Shown one piece after another: positions 14,858-24,243 of a DNA stretch of 64,000 nucleotides (the stretch's first letter is position 1; each line of letters starts with the position of its first letter). Made by a program: the position numbers and the translations under genes. The notes under the pieces were generated by a model, which worked only from the letters and a program-made list of their open reading frames with translations, was not told the origin of the DNA and ran no database searches. Source of the stretch: JAFDWR01 sp038216655 (GTDB taxonomy: Bacteria > Armatimonadota > Fimbriimonadia > Fimbriimonadales > Fimbriimonadaceae); assembly GCA_038216655.1 (NCBI GenBank), contig JBBQPZ010000004.1, positions 1 to 64,000 on the forward strand. The letters run 5' to 3'.

Positions 14858-16195
14858 TTAGCCTCTAGGATCCTCTACGCGAAGCCAGACTCCGATGGTC
14901 TCGATCACATCGTGCTTCTCGATCTCGCGGATCGAGTCGAGGAAGTTCTTCTCCAGGCATCGGTGGGTTAGGAAGACGATCTCGCCGAGATTCCTTTCGG
15001 GATCGAGCACGCGCATTTCCATCGCGGAGAGCGAAACTGCGCGCTCGCCGAAGATCGTCGCGATCACGCTGAGTACCATCGGCCGGTCTTTCACCACAAC
15101 CCGCACGTAGTAGCTGGTCTCCAGTGTCTCGATGTCGGCGGTCTGCATTCCGACATCGTAAGGAATCGCGCTTCCCCGCCCCGACGCGTTGAGGTTGCGT
15201 CCGACGTCGATCAGATCGCCGACTACCGCGCTCGCGGTCGGGTCGGCCCCGGCACCCCGGCCAGAGAACATTAGTTCACCCACGAAGTCGCCGTGGAGCC
15301 AGAGGGCATTGAATACACCGTTGACGCTCGCAAGCGGGTGGGCCTTGGGAATGAGCGTCGGATGGACCCGGATGAGCACCCGATCCTCACCGACTGGCTC
15401 GACGATGCCGAGTAGCTTGATCTTATAGCCGAGCATGTCGGCGTAGTGCATGTCGATCTTGGTGACGTGACGGATCCCCTGGCGGTAGACGCCTTCGAAC
15501 GGCACCTGCTTACCGAACGCGATCGAAGCCAGGACGGCGATCTTATAGGCGGTGTCGTAACCGTCGACGTCATTCGTCGGGTCCGTCTCGGCGTAACCCT
15601 TGTCCTGAGCTTCCTTCAAAGCTGGCTCGAAGTCGGCATCACCCTCAGCCATCTGGGTGAGGATGTAGTTCGTCGTGCCATTCAAGATCCCCATCATCTG
15701 AAGCACGTCATTGCCCGCGAGTTGATGCTTCAGGGGTTGGACCAGCGGGATTCCCCCGCCGACCGCGGCCTCGTAGTGCAGGTCGAGACCGTTTGCCTTC
15801 GCGAGGTGAACGAGCCGGGAGCCCTGCTTGGCCATCAGCTCCTTGTTGGCAGTGATCACGGACTTTCCAAGCACCAGCGCCCGCTCAACGAGACGAGCAG
15901 CCGGGTCGACGCCCCCGATCAGTTCAAGCACGACATCGATCGTGGGGTCTTCCACGATCGAGTCAAGGTCGGTGGTGAAGAGGCTCGACGGCAAATCCCG
16001 AGATTTGGACTCGTCCTTGATCCCGATGCGTACGACCTCGAACGGCATCCCGATCTTCTGGGTGATCGCGTCGCAGTTATCCTGCAGCATCCGGTAGGCA
16101 CCACTACCGACGGTACCGAAGCCGAGCATTCCGACGCGGATTACCGTCCGCTGGGAAGGATCGACGGGAGAAGAAAGGGGAGTTTCAAGGGCCAT
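14858..16195 (-). CDS. hom: Homoserine dehydrogenase
   Basis: A 445-aa enzyme reducing aspartate semialdehyde to homoserine for threonine and methionine synthesis. The NAD(P)-binding loop GFGTVGSG is at about residues 25-32. ITANKELMAKQG carries the conserved lysine. Catalytic-domain motifs GGGIPLVQPL and GILNGTTNYILT match, as does the DPTNDVDGYDTAYK signature. A C-terminal ACT domain (about 365-440, YYVRVVVKDRPMVLSVIATIF) suggests feedback regulation by an amino acid. Not fused to aspartokinase. Probably first gene of a two-gene unit with the nitrilase. Confidence 0.95.
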   Translation of the reverse strand: MALETPLSSPVDPSQRTVIRVGMLGFGTVGSGAYRMLQDNCDAITQKIGMPFEVVRIGIKDESKSRDLPSSLFTTDLDSIVEDPTIDVVLELIGGVDPAARLVERALVLGKSVITANKELMAKQGSRLVHLAKANGLDLHYEAAVGGGIPLVQPLKHQLAGNDVLQMMGILNGTTNYILTQMAEGDADFEPALKEAQDKGYAETDPTNDVDGYDTAYKIAVLASIAFGKQVPFEGVYRQGIRHVTKIDMHYADMLGYKIKLLGIVEPVGEDRVLIRVHPTLIPKAHPLASVNGVFNALWLHGDFVGELMFSGRGAGADPTASAVVGDLIDVGRNLNASGRGSAIPYDVGMQTADIETLETSYYVRVVVKDRPMVLSVIATIFGERAVSLSAMEMRVLDPERNLGEIVFLTHRCLEKNFLDSIREIEKHDVIETIGVWLRVEDPRG

Positions 16196-16301
16196 GAACG
16201 TTTCGGTGGTATCGCCACCTCTGGAATTATGACGTCTGCAACTTGCGGCACCGGAAAGAAAACTTTAAGATGGGTCGGGCGCGCCCTCGGAACACAAACT
16301 C

Positions 16302-17129
16302 ATGAATGCAATGGACGGAATCGCCGGGCTGCTTATCACCGTAATCTCGTGCGTCGTAATGGGGATCGCGTTTCTCCTTTGTCTCTACAAGACGATTGAC
16401 GGGGACATCCCGCTGATTCCCGGGATGACCGCCATGGGAGTCTCGATCGGACTTCTGCTTATGTCGGTCAAGCCGATCAACCCGATCATTCCCGCGGTCA
16501 TTCTCGTCACCGTGCTCACCGTGATGGCCCTGTTCCCCTACGCATCGACCCAATTGGAAGAGGCGGAGATGCGGTCCATCGACACCGAACAACTGGAGAA
16601 GGCCTATGCGAACCTCATCGCCCGTCCCGACAACGTCTCCGCGATCTTCGAAGTCGCGCGTCGGCTCCATGCTCACGGAATGACCGGCCACGCGATCGGG
16701 CTCTCTAAGAAGACCCTTGACGCGCTTAGTGGCCAAGTCGACCAGGTCTCGAACCGCTCATTCCGGGATCAGTTCCGCAGCGAGGAGTACGAGATGAAGC
16801 GATGGATGAAGCTCACCGTCGCCAACCCGAAAATCGCGCGCCCGGTCGCCTGCCCGCACTGCGGGACAGTGAACTCCCTCGACGTGATCGTCTGCGTAAA
16901 GTGCAACGAGGCGTATGTGATTACCTTGGCCCGCAGCCTTGACATCCGCCCCCGATTCATCGGCAAGCTCGTCATGGCGGCGGCGGCGGTGGCCGCGCTC
17001 ATCGTCGGAGCGGCGGCGATCGGCGCGACGCTCGGTGGCATCGCGCTCTACGTTTCCTTCATCGGGGCGATCGCCGGCACTGGACTCTTCATCCACTGGC
17101 TGTTCCGACCTCCCCAAATCGCGCGATAA
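16302..17129 (+). CDS. Membrane protein with cytoplasmic zinc-ribbon
   Basis: A 275-aa protein of unknown function. Three N-terminal membrane segments (about 8-30, 38-56, 60-80) are followed by a soluble helical part (about 85-175). A zinc ribbon comes next with two CxxC pairs (CPHCG near residue 186 and CVKCN near 205), then two C-terminal membrane segments (about 225-270). The zinc ribbon resembles those in many uncharacterised membrane proteins. Divergent from hom; convergent with the SurA-like gene and separated from it by a terminator hairpin. No clear SD before the ATG at 16302. Confidence 0.7.
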   Translation: MNAMDGIAGLLITVISCVVMGIAFLLCLYKTIDGDIPLIPGMTAMGVSIGLLLMSVKPINPIIPAVILVTVLTVMALFPYASTQLEEAEMRSIDTEQLEKAYANLIARPDNVSAIFEVARRLHAHGMTGHAIGLSKKTLDALSGQVDQVSNRSFRDQFRSEEYEMKRWMKLTVANPKIARPVACPHCGTVNSLDVIVCVKCNEAYVITLARSLDIRPRFIGKLVMAAAAVAALIVGAAAIGATLGGIALYVSFIGAIAGTGLFIHWLFRPPQIAR

Positions 17130-17130
17130 G

Positions 17131-17165
17131 AAAAAGCGGGCGGAGTCAAATGGCTCCACCCGCTT
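17131..17165 (-). terminator. Intrinsic terminator of the SurA/PrsA-like gene
   Basis: Stem AAGCGGG(T)GGAG / CTCC(G)CCCGCTT with one central mismatch, 8-nt loop, followed on the minus strand by five T. It lies between two convergent genes and may serve both. Confidence 0.75.
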
Positions 17166-17184
17166 CCGCTGTTTCCGCGTTCGG

Positions 17185-18318
17185 TTACTTGCCGGGCGCG
17201 GCGGGAGGGGTCGCCGACGGCGTTGCCGAAGGGGTCGCGGTCGGAGCCGCGCTGGACGTAGGAGCTGGTGCCGACTGAGTCTTGAGCTGCTTGTCGTAAG
17301 CGTCCCAAGCCGCCTTGAACGCCTCGTCGGTTACGACGATCTTCGCGCTCTTCAGCTTCGCAAGCAACTGCTTCTCAAGGTCAATGGCCTTGGAACCCTG
17401 CTGCATCGCCAGCCCGCGAGAGATCTGCCGACGAACATCCGCGTCCGCCGTTTTCTCCTGAGACGGGATCTTACGCTCCAGGAAGAACTTCACGAACCCC
17501 GCTCCCTGGGGGTACCAGGTTGAGCTCTTTCCGCCCTCCCCCATGGTCTTGATGATGTCCTGGATCTTCGGAGGGTAAGCGCCGGTGACATCCGAACCGT
17601 TGGCGAGGAGTCGATAACCGACGCCCATCGCCGTCTGATCTGCGGAATACAGTCTCGCGACGACCTCGAACGACTTTCCGCTCGTAAGTTCCGCATCGAT
17701 GGTGTCGCGATCCTTCTTATCTTTCGCAACAATGTACTGGAGGGCGACTCGCTCGGGAACGTACAGCAGAGAATTACGCTGCATGTCAGGCTTGGTCTTG
17801 TCCTCCTTGATGTAGTCGTCGATCTCCTTGTCGGAGATCTTGATGCCCTTGGTGATGAGCTTGTACTGCACCAATTGGATCGCGAAGGTGTTGCGGACGT
17901 AGTCGAGCGAAATTCCCTTCGATCCAAGGTCCTTCAGGAAGCCTGGTTGCTCCTTATCCCGGTTGGTGATCTCCTGTTGAATTTCATCCTTGGTCGGAGC
18001 GACCCCCTGCTCCTCGGCGACCTGCATGATCACTTTTTGGTTGACCAGCTCTTTGAGCGTTTGGAACCCGATGGTGCCGTCGGTGATGTTCGCTGTCAAC
18101 GGCTGAACCGGTACCGCGCTTCCCGTCGTCTGCAGACGCTGCGGATCGACGATGACCGTGGCGCTGGTCTTGAACTCCATCGCGCGATACAGGTCGTCCT
18201 TGGTGATCTGGTCCGGCCCGACCGTCGCGACGATGGAGCCGCCACCCTTGGAACCACCACAGCCAACAATGGCCAAGGCAGCGATCGGCAAGCTAATGTA
18301 AAAAATCCGTTTGTTCAA
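17185..18318 (-). CDS. SurA/PrsA-like peptidyl-prolyl isomerase lipoprotein
   Basis: A 377-aa secreted folding factor. The N-terminal signal ends in a lipobox-like IVGC at residues 17-20, suggesting lipid attachment. The SurA_N-type chaperone region (about 75-190) includes LKELVNQKVIMQVAEEQGVAPTKDEIQQEI. A parvulin-like domain follows, with ERVALQYIVAKDKKDRDTIDAELTSGKSFEVVARLYS split around residue 215. The C-terminal tail is rich in Ala/Pro/Ser/Thr and probably unstructured. Start is a TTG at 18318 preceded by GGGGAA. Role: chaperone for exported proteins. Confidence 0.82.
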   Translation of the reverse strand: MNKRIFYISLPIAALAIVGCGGSKGGGSIVATVGPDQITKDDLYRAMEFKTSATVIVDPQRLQTTGSAVPVQPLTANITDGTIGFQTLKELVNQKVIMQVAEEQGVAPTKDEIQQEITNRDKEQPGFLKDLGSKGISLDYVRNTFAIQLVQYKLITKGIKISDKEIDDYIKEDKTKPDMQRNSLLYVPERVALQYIVAKDKKDRDTIDAELTSGKSFEVVARLYSADQTAMGVGYRLLANGSDVTGAYPPKIQDIIKTMGEGGKSSTWYPQGAGFVKFFLERKIPSQEKTADADVRRQISRGLAMQQGSKAIDLEKQLLAKLKSAKIVVTDEAFKAAWDAYDKQLKTQSAPAPTSSAAPTATPSATPSATPPAAPGK

Positions 18319-18468
18319 AGTCTCATTTCCCCGGTAAATATTCTGGCAGGATCATACCAGCGAGGAGATGATTCCCTCGTCCGGCCTAGCCTTTCAACGC
18401 TAGGGGATCAAGAATCGTGCCACGTCTTCGCCACCCCAGGCGCAAATAGCGCCCCGCGCCGCGTACCG

Positions 18469-18690
18469 CTAGGCGCTGAGGTCAAGACCATCATATCGAA
18501 CGAGGGTCAAATTGGGCGTGATCTCGGGATCCACCGTTTCCTCGTGCAATTCGAGGCTGTCCACATGTTCCTCAGGCTTTTCCTGATGATGATGGTGGTG
18601 CTTATCCTGGTCCGGAGTCACACGGACGGGGGGCAGGGCCACGGAGAGCCCCCCCGGGTTCACGGCGTGAACGCGGTCGACGGATGCCAT
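18469..18690 (-). CDS. Small His-rich acidic protein downstream of the sigma factor
   Basis: A 73-aa frame starting 4 nt after the sigma-factor stop, so likely part of the same operon. It is histidine-rich in the middle (DKHHHHHQEKPEEH) and acidic after that, and ends VRYDGLDLSA. Third-position GC is coding-like. I recognise no domain. It could be a small regulator or metal-binding protein, or a spurious frame; no good SD is visible close to the ATG. Confidence 0.45.
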   Translation of the reverse strand: MASVDRVHAVNPGGLSVALPPVRVTPDQDKHHHHHQEKPEEHVDSLELHEETVDPEITPNLTLVRYDGLDLSA

Positions 18691-18694
18691 TCGA

Positions 18695-19474
18695 CTAGCG
18701 GACTTGGACTCCGCCCTCCTGTTTCATGAACGCGCGCAACCGCGTCATCGCTTGAGTGTGGAGTTGGTACACGCGCGATTCGCTCACGCCGAGCACCTTG
18801 CCGATTTCCTTAAAGGTCAGACCTTCGAAATAGTAGAGGGCGACGACGAGTCGCTCGCGCTCGGGGAGGCGATCAACGCCCGCGGCCAAAATTCTGCGGA
18901 TTTCGCGGCCCTCGATTTCGCCGCCGGTATTGGAGTTCTCATCGACGATCAGCTCGACAAAGTGAATGTGGTCGTCGCTGTCGCTGGTTCCAAGGATGTC
19001 GTCGAGACTGTAAACGTTGGTGCGGCCCATGCGGACCATCAGCTCGCTCACTTCGCCTACGGAGATTCCCATGTATTCGGCGACTTCCCGTTCGTTCGCG
19101 GGGTGGCCGTTGGCGGTTTCGAGGGCCATCATGGCGCGGTCGAGTGCTTTGAGCTTCTCGCGGATCGAGCGGGGAACCCAGTCCTCGTCGCGGAGCATCT
19201 CCAGAATCGCGCCTCGGATGAGGGCGATGGCGTAAGTTTCAAACTTGACGTCTCGGGTTGGGTCGAATTGGTCGACGCTCTTGATCAGGCCGATGACGCC
19301 CGATCCCACAAGGTCTTCGCGGTCGAGTCCGCCCGGAAGGCTGGTCACCAAGCGACCGGCGGTGATCTTCACCAAGTACGAATAATGGTTGATAAGTTCG
19401 ACGCGTGCGTCGGGGTTCTTATAAACCTTGAAATCAAGCCAGGCCTTCTTAAGATGTTCCGGTGACAGCGGCAT
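18695..19474 (-). CDS. Sigma-70 family factor, FliA/WhiG (sigma-28) type
   Basis: A 259-aa sigma factor of the flagellar/sporulation class. Region 2 (about residues 25-95) holds LVTSLPGGLDREDLVGSGVIGLIKSVDQFD (split by helices) and FETYAIALIRGAILEMLRDEDWVPRS. Region 3 (about 110-160) and region 4 (about 195-255) follow; region 4 has LPERERLVVALYYFEGLTFKEIGKVLGVSESRVYQLHTQA as the helix-turn-helix. SLDD.L and the overall length match FliA/WhiG. It should direct transcription of late flagellar or motility genes, and its expected antagonist FlgM is encoded at 32086. In operon with the small membrane protein upstream (26-nt gap). Confidence 0.92.
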   Translation of the reverse strand: MPLSPEHLKKAWLDFKVYKNPDARVELINHYSYLVKITAGRLVTSLPGGLDREDLVGSGVIGLIKSVDQFDPTRDVKFETYAIALIRGAILEMLRDEDWVPRSIREKLKALDRAMMALETANGHPANEREVAEYMGISVGEVSELMVRMGRTNVYSLDDILGTSDSDDHIHFVELIVDENSNTGGEIEGREIRRILAAGVDRLPERERLVVALYYFEGLTFKEIGKVLGVSESRVYQLHTQAMTRLRAFMKQEGGVQVR

Positions 19475-19500
19475 ATCGCTAAAACTCCTACCCTCGTTGC

Positions 19501-19719
19501 TCAGGCTCCCTCATCCTTCGTGTTGGTCGCGCCCTCGATCGACAGGTGCCCGACGCGTGCGCCGATTCCCCCGAAGAAGGCGTACCATACCGCGGTAAAG
19601 ACATATCCAAGCACAAATGCCAGCAATGCCCTCCACAGCGAGGCAACCGGATCCACTTGACCGATAATCCCGGCGGCCAAAGCAACGATTGCGGTGACCC
19701 CTCCGATGATAAACGGCAT
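19501..19719 (-). CDS. Small two-TM membrane protein upstream of the sigma factor
   Basis: About 72 aa with two hydrophobic helices (FIIGGVTAIVALAAGIIG near the start and ALLAFVLGYVFTAVWYAFFGG in the middle). The tail (ARVGHLSIEGATNTKDEGA) is polar. The ATG at 19719 was preferred because AAGGGAG lies 5 nt upstream; an ATG at 19743 has no SD. It ends 26 nt before the sigma gene, so the two are probably co-transcribed. No known function; a membrane tether or sensor for the sigma factor is conceivable but untested. Confidence 0.65.
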   Translation of the reverse strand: MPFIIGGVTAIVALAAGIIGQVDPVASLWRALLAFVLGYVFTAVWYAFFGGIGARVGHLSIEGATNTKDEGA

Positions 19720-19888
19720 TGCGGCTCCCTTCGCGGGGCTCATATCCCATGAGACCCAGCAGTTATAGTGGCCGTTCTAGTAAGGCACATTAGGGGAAAG
19801 CTGAATAATCTCTCGAAGTTTTTGAAGGAGGAGGGCTTGACGAAGCTGTGATGTACCGCTCGTGATGGAAGTGAAGGTTGATTTGGAA

Positions 19889-20008
19889 TTGTCATTCCGA
19901 GCGAGCCCTAGCGACATCGAGGAATCTGACCGGAATCACCGACTGCGTGTACTGACACTCGGCGAATAGTGTCAGATCCCTCGGCACAGACATCCTTCGG
20001 GATGACAA
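19889..20008. repeat. 'GTCATTCCGAG' palindromic element, copy B
   Basis: A 120-bp element: TTGTCATTCCGAGCGAGCCC at the left, TTCGGGATGACAA at the right, with GAGGAATCTG and CAGATCCCTC as inner inverted arms. Lies in the 336-nt gap between the two-TM gene and the PH-like gene; the rest of that gap shows nothing recognisable. Confidence 0.8.
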
Positions 20009-20055
20009 TCTCCAACCAAACACCCGCACCCGCGAACTATTTCGAACGCAAAGCC

Positions 20056-20559
20056 TCAAGAATCCTTCTGCACCTCAACTCCGCAACGCGCCGCGAGTTC
20101 TTCCAGCATCAGCTCGTACGGAACCTCGATCTCGTTCCTTGTCCAACCGATCGGCACCTTCAACTTCCCCGCCACCACGTAGGCATACGGCTTGACCACG
20201 AGCGAACCCTTCTCCAAGGTGAGCGCCATCCGATCGCCCTTCTGCCGGATTGACTGCACGCTTGTATAAGGGATCGTTCGGATAGAGTTGCCGGTAACCA
20301 CGTCAATTTGCTTCTCAAGAAACACAAACTCACTAGCCCCTGCACGTTGCGCCAGCAAATCAGCCCAAGCGCCGCGGCCCATGTCGATCGCCGCGCCCGC
20401 CGCGGTTTTGAACCCGGCCTGAACGCGCTTGAACGCGCTTCCCTCGGGATCGGTCTCGCCCAGTTTCTTGGTCTTGGCCTTGGCCGAGCTTCGGGCAGCA
20501 TCCGCCCCCGTCTCCAGCCAGCGGATCGCTTCGCCCGGTCGATAGCGCACAGGTTCCAT
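20056..20559 (-). CDS. Hypothetical protein with PH-like beta domain
   Basis: A 167-aa soluble protein. Residues 1-75 are helical and charged (AKAKTKKLGETDPEGSAF...). Residues about 78-140 form a strand pattern (FVFLEKQIDVVTGNSIRTIP, then YTSVQSIRQKGDRMALTLEKG) like bacterial PH-domain proteins. I do not know its function. A TATAAT box lies 8 nt upstream of the ATG with no SD, so translation is probably leaderless. It is 48 nt downstream... in order, sbcC lies immediately beyond its promoter and its stop faces copy B of the repeat. Confidence 0.65.
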   Translation of the reverse strand: MEPVRYRPGEAIRWLETGADAARSSAKAKTKKLGETDPEGSAFKRVQAGFKTAAGAAIDMGRGAWADLLAQRAGASEFVFLEKQIDVVTGNSIRTIPYTSVQSIRQKGDRMALTLEKGSLVVKPYAYVVAGKLKVPIGWTRNEIEVPYELMLEELAARCGVEVQKDS

Positions 20560-20567
20560 GTCCCTGG

Positions 20568-20573
20568 ATTATA
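20568..20573 (-). promoter_or_regulatory. Putative -10 box (TATAAT), leaderless start
   Basis: TATAAT 8 nt before the ATG of the PH-like gene, no SD between. Confidence 0.55.
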
Positions 20574-20607
20574 GGGTGCCCAGCCCCCAGGCAATGGGCC
20601 AACTGGC

Positions 20608-23010
20608 TTAGAACAGCGTCGAAGCAAACTCGCGCGGAGCATCGGTGACCTCGCAGGCCCGCGACCGCGAGTCCCGGGTTACGTACAAACATTGATCCGC
20701 AACCTGGTTGATTTCCTCAATATGCGAGATCACGAGAATCTGTTCGAAACGCGTCTTGATCGCCGCCAGCCTCTCAAGGACCGCCTGCCGTCGATCCGCA
20801 TCAAGCGAACCAAAGACCTCGTCGAGAATCAGCAGCGACATCGGTCGCCCCTGTCGTTCTTGGATGAGCTCACTGAGTGCCAGCCGTAGCGCCAAAGCCA
20901 CCACGTCCTCTTCCCCGCCCGAGATCACCGGCTTGGCGATCTCGTCCTCGATCACCGTCGGGTTGAAGTTCTCATCCAGGGTCACAACCGGATACCGACC
21001 GTTGGTGAGCAGATTAAGATTGTCCGACGCCCGAGCCTCGAGGTCCGGACGGATGCTTCGATTCAGCCTCTCTCGGAGTTGCAGCAGTTCCTTGGCGGTG
21101 AGCTCGTACATCGCGCCCTCCGCCTTGCTCCGCTTGATCTCGTCCGCCCGCCCACGATACTCGGCGAGCTTCGTCTCGGCCGCAGTCAGGTTTTGCTGGT
21201 ATGCCTGCGTGAGCTGGCTCGCCCCCAGCAGAACCTTGTCGGCAACCTGACGCTCGGTATGCAGCTCCTGGAACGCCATAATCGCCTCCCGCGCCGCGCC
21301 CTCCGAAGCGAAGCCGAGCGCCTGGCGCTCCACCTTCAGCTCAGTGTAAAGGGCCTTCGCCTCGGCCATGATCTTCCGCGTTTCCTCGGCCCGCGACTCC
21401 GAAAGCGCGAGACGCTTGTCCGAGCCGGAGAGCCGCAGGAACGTCTCATGGTCGACCTTACGCGCGTTCACCAGAGCCTGGGCTCGCGTGAATTCGTCGG
21501 CGTTGAACGGCGCGGCATCGGTGGGAAGCAGCGAATTCAACTTCGCAAGATCCCGCTCCAAATCGTCCACCCGAGCCTGCTCCCGCGCCCGCTCCTGGTT
21601 CGCCCGCGCCGCCTCTGCCGAGGCGTTCTGGGTCTCGGCCAAGGCCCTCTGCGCTTGCTCCAAAGCCGCTAGGAGCTTGGCAAGCTCCTTCGGACGCTCG
21701 GTGAGGAGGGCGTGGGTCGCCCTCGCCGCCTCCCGCTCATTCCCCCGCTCGGCCAAGTCAGACTGACGCTGGGTCAAACGCTTGGTCCCGACCTCGATCG
21801 TGCTCTGCCCGCATTCCGAGCACACGCCCAGCTCAATCGCCTTCTCGGCTTCCGCCACCAGCTGAGTCGCCGCGCGCAGACGTTCCTCGCACCGATCAAG
21901 CGTGCTCTGCCGATCCTGAAGGTCCGCACGCCACGCGCGTTCGGCTTCCTCAAGCTCCCGCTTCCGCTCCGCGAGCGCCTTCTCCGCTTCAGCCAGACCC
22001 GTCTCCGACGCATCGACCGGCTTGAGCGCGGCGAGGCTGGCCTTGGCCTTAATCAACTCCTTTTGCAGATGGTCGATCTGGGTGCGCAGTTCAATCCGAC
22101 CCTGGTGCGCCTCGCGGGCAACGGCTAACTCCGCCAACTTCGTCTCCGCCGCCTGGTACTCCTGCTCCTTCGGAATCAGGAGTGCCAACACCTGAGCGTC
22201 GCCCTTGGCCGCCACCGCCTCGGTTTCCGCCACGTTCACCGCCTGCCTAAACGCTTTTGCCTGCTCGAACAGGGCGGTTTCACGGCCGAGGATATCGAGA
22301 TAGTTCGTCGCCTTCTCGCTCAAGTCCTGAGCCGGCTTGAAGCGCTTCTCAAGGCTGTCCTTCTGCACCGACGCCTTCGCCGCTTCGTCGGTCGCGACCT
22401 CGACCCGAGTCTTTGCCTCCGCGACGTGGCGGATCAGCTCTTCCTCGTTCCCCGTCCCCATCTGCAGTCCCGAAACCTTGTCGCGCAGGCTCTTGGCCCG
22501 CTCCTTTGCAATCAATGCCGCGCCCTTCAGACGGTCGAAGCCGAGCATCCGCGCGATCTCGTCTTGCCGCGCTCCCATCGACTTGAACTCCAGGAACGCC
22601 AATCCCTTCTGCTCCGCGCAGAACGAGTTCTTAAACTGCTCATAGCTGAGCGACAACAGCTTCTCCGAGGCCAGCGTGACCTCCCTCAGACCCCGGGAAA
22701 GCTCATGCCGCTCCTTTCCATCTAGGTGCGAAAGGCTGGCCTCCGCCTCGCTCCGCTCCAGCAGATACCGCTTCCCATCGAGTTCGAACTCCAGTTCGAC
22801 CCGCGCGCGCTTGCGATTCTCTGACCAGTAGAAGCGGATCGTGTCCTTGTTACTCCGCTGCTGCCCGTAAAGCGCGAACGTGATCGCCTCCAGCACCGTC
22901 GATTTGCCGCTGCCGTTCGGACCGACGATCGCCGTCATGCCGTCCTCGAAACGGATCAGCGAGTCGACGTGCTGCCGGAAATTCTCAAGCCGAAGCCGCC
23001 GCAGTTTCAT
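20608..23010 (-). CDS. sbcC: SbcC/Rad50-like DNA repair ATPase
   Basis: An 800-aa SMC-like ATPase working with SbcD as an ATP-dependent nuclease on hairpins and blocked DNA ends. N-terminal Walker A GPNGSGKST (about residues 30-38) follows MKLRRLRLENFRQHVDS. A long coiled coil (about 170-640) is interrupted near residue 405 by a zinc hook containing CSECG. The C-terminal signature region (ISGGEEDVVALALRLALSEL) and Walker B MSLLILDEVFGSLD are present. The ATG at 23010 overlaps the sbcD end by 26 nt. Shorter than E. coli SbcC, but normal for Rad50-like forms. Confidence 0.93.
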   Translation of the reverse strand: MKLRRLRLENFRQHVDSLIRFEDGMTAIVGPNGSGKSTVLEAITFALYGQQRSNKDTIRFYWSENRKRARVELEFELDGKRYLLERSEAEASLSHLDGKERHELSRGLREVTLASEKLLSLSYEQFKNSFCAEQKGLAFLEFKSMGARQDEIARMLGFDRLKGAALIAKERAKSLRDKVSGLQMGTGNEEELIRHVAEAKTRVEVATDEAAKASVQKDSLEKRFKPAQDLSEKATNYLDILGRETALFEQAKAFRQAVNVAETEAVAAKGDAQVLALLIPKEQEYQAAETKLAELAVAREAHQGRIELRTQIDHLQKELIKAKASLAALKPVDASETGLAEAEKALAERKRELEEAERAWRADLQDRQSTLDRCEERLRAATQLVAEAEKAIELGVCSECGQSTIEVGTKRLTQRQSDLAERGNEREAARATHALLTERPKELAKLLAALEQAQRALAETQNASAEAARANQERAREQARVDDLERDLAKLNSLLPTDAAPFNADEFTRAQALVNARKVDHETFLRLSGSDKRLALSESRAEETRKIMAEAKALYTELKVERQALGFASEGAAREAIMAFQELHTERQVADKVLLGASQLTQAYQQNLTAAETKLAEYRGRADEIKRSKAEGAMYELTAKELLQLRERLNRSIRPDLEARASDNLNLLTNGRYPVVTLDENFNPTVIEDEIAKPVISGGEEDVVALALRLALSELIQERQGRPMSLLILDEVFGSLDADRRQAVLERLAAIKTRFEQILVISHIEEINQVADQCLYVTRDSRSRACEVTDAPREFASTLF

Positions 23011-24115
23011 TGTCGCGCACCTCCTCAAGGAGTTCCTGCCCGAGCGCCGCGACCCGCGCCCGATCCACCCCCGCGGCAAGGTTGGCCTGAGCGATGTGAG
23101 CGTGCCAACTCGCCTCCAGCGACTCGCCCGACATCCGCGCCGCACCGCCCTGGTAGGTCGACATCAGCCGGAAATCGAGCCGGTAGGCCAGCGTCCGGCG
23201 GGTCAGCTCGCGCACCACCGGCTGGGGGATCGTCGAGCGGACGTCGGGGTGAACGTTGAAAACCACCTGGCGCACGATCGGGAGGTCGATCTCGTCCCAG
23301 CCCGCGTGCAGCACCATCGCCTCGCCGATCGCGTCCCCGTCCATCCCGTCAGCGTCGATCTTTGGCAAGTCGATGATCTTGCGAGTGGCGCACGACATGA
23401 ATTCGATCTTTGCCTTCTCCGTGTCGTACCAAACCCAACCCTTGTCATGCACCGTCTCTTCCCAGATGTTCGTCGAGGTGAAGTCGATTGAGCCCGGGTA
23501 ACAAGCGTTTCGGCCGAACTTCTGGTGGACGTGGTAGTCGCCCAGCGCGACGTAGGTCCAGCGGTCGGGATGCAACTCGCTGACCTCGAAATCCGAGTGA
23601 TCGGGCAGCGACTCCTTCGCCATCCCATGCACGCTCAGGATCGAATACGGCCGATTGCCCGAGGGGCGAAGGTCGCCGTAATCCTTCTTGCGTAGCGACG
23701 GGCTCGGCACGCAATGGACCTCGAGGTTCAGCGCGGGCAGGTCGAGAATCTGGAACTCGGCGGGGGCGACGAACAGCCCCTCGATCGTCGAGAACAGCTT
23801 GAGAATATTCCCCGCCTCGGCGGTCCGCGGCGTGTCGTGGTTCCCGCCGATCAGAACGAACGGCTTCCCTTTTCGCATCCGCTGGAAGTCGGCCAGCGCG
23901 CGGTGGGTCTGGACGATCGTCTCGTTGCTCGGGCGCACGACGTGGAAGAGATCGCCAGCGTGGATCACGATGTCGGGATCGCGTTTGCCGATATCGCGCA
24001 GGCACGTCCGGAACGTCTCCATGACATCCAACTCGCGGACGTTAAAGCCCTGCGGCGTCGTCCGGCCATAGGCTCGGAATCCAAGGTGCGTGTCACTAAG
24101 GTGCGCCAGGGTCAT
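22985..24115 (-). CDS. sbcD: SbcD/Mre11-like exonuclease
   Basis: A 376-aa metallophosphoesterase partner of SbcC. Metal-binding motifs are in order: SDTHLG near the start, HAGDLFH, GGNHD, then VHGMAK and GDYHVHQ. The start MTLAHLSDTHLG at 24115 is preferred; upstream in-frame sequence is AT-rich non-coding. A TATACT box lies 12 nt upstream. It overlaps sbcC, so the two are co-translated. Confidence 0.93.
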   Translation of the reverse strand: MTLAHLSDTHLGFRAYGRTTPQGFNVRELDVMETFRTCLRDIGKRDPDIVIHAGDLFHVVRPSNETIVQTHRALADFQRMRKGKPFVLIGGNHDTPRTAEAGNILKLFSTIEGLFVAPAEFQILDLPALNLEVHCVPSPSLRKKDYGDLRPSGNRPYSILSVHGMAKESLPDHSDFEVSELHPDRWTYVALGDYHVHQKFGRNACYPGSIDFTSTNIWEETVHDKGWVWYDTEKAKIEFMSCATRKIIDLPKIDADGMDGDAIGEAMVLHAGWDEIDLPIVRQVVFNVHPDVRSTIPQPVVRELTRRTLAYRLDFRLMSTYQGGAARMSGESLEASWHAHIAQANLAAGVDRARVAALGQELLEEVRDNETAAASA

Positions 24116-24243
24116 TGCTGCGGGAATAGTATAGCTTTTTCTACTTAAATTGGGAATCGGGATTTGTAATTCGTTATTCGTTTTTCGTGAGGACTTCCTG
24201 CTCCAACTCACCAATCGCCAATAACGAATCGCGAATAACGATG

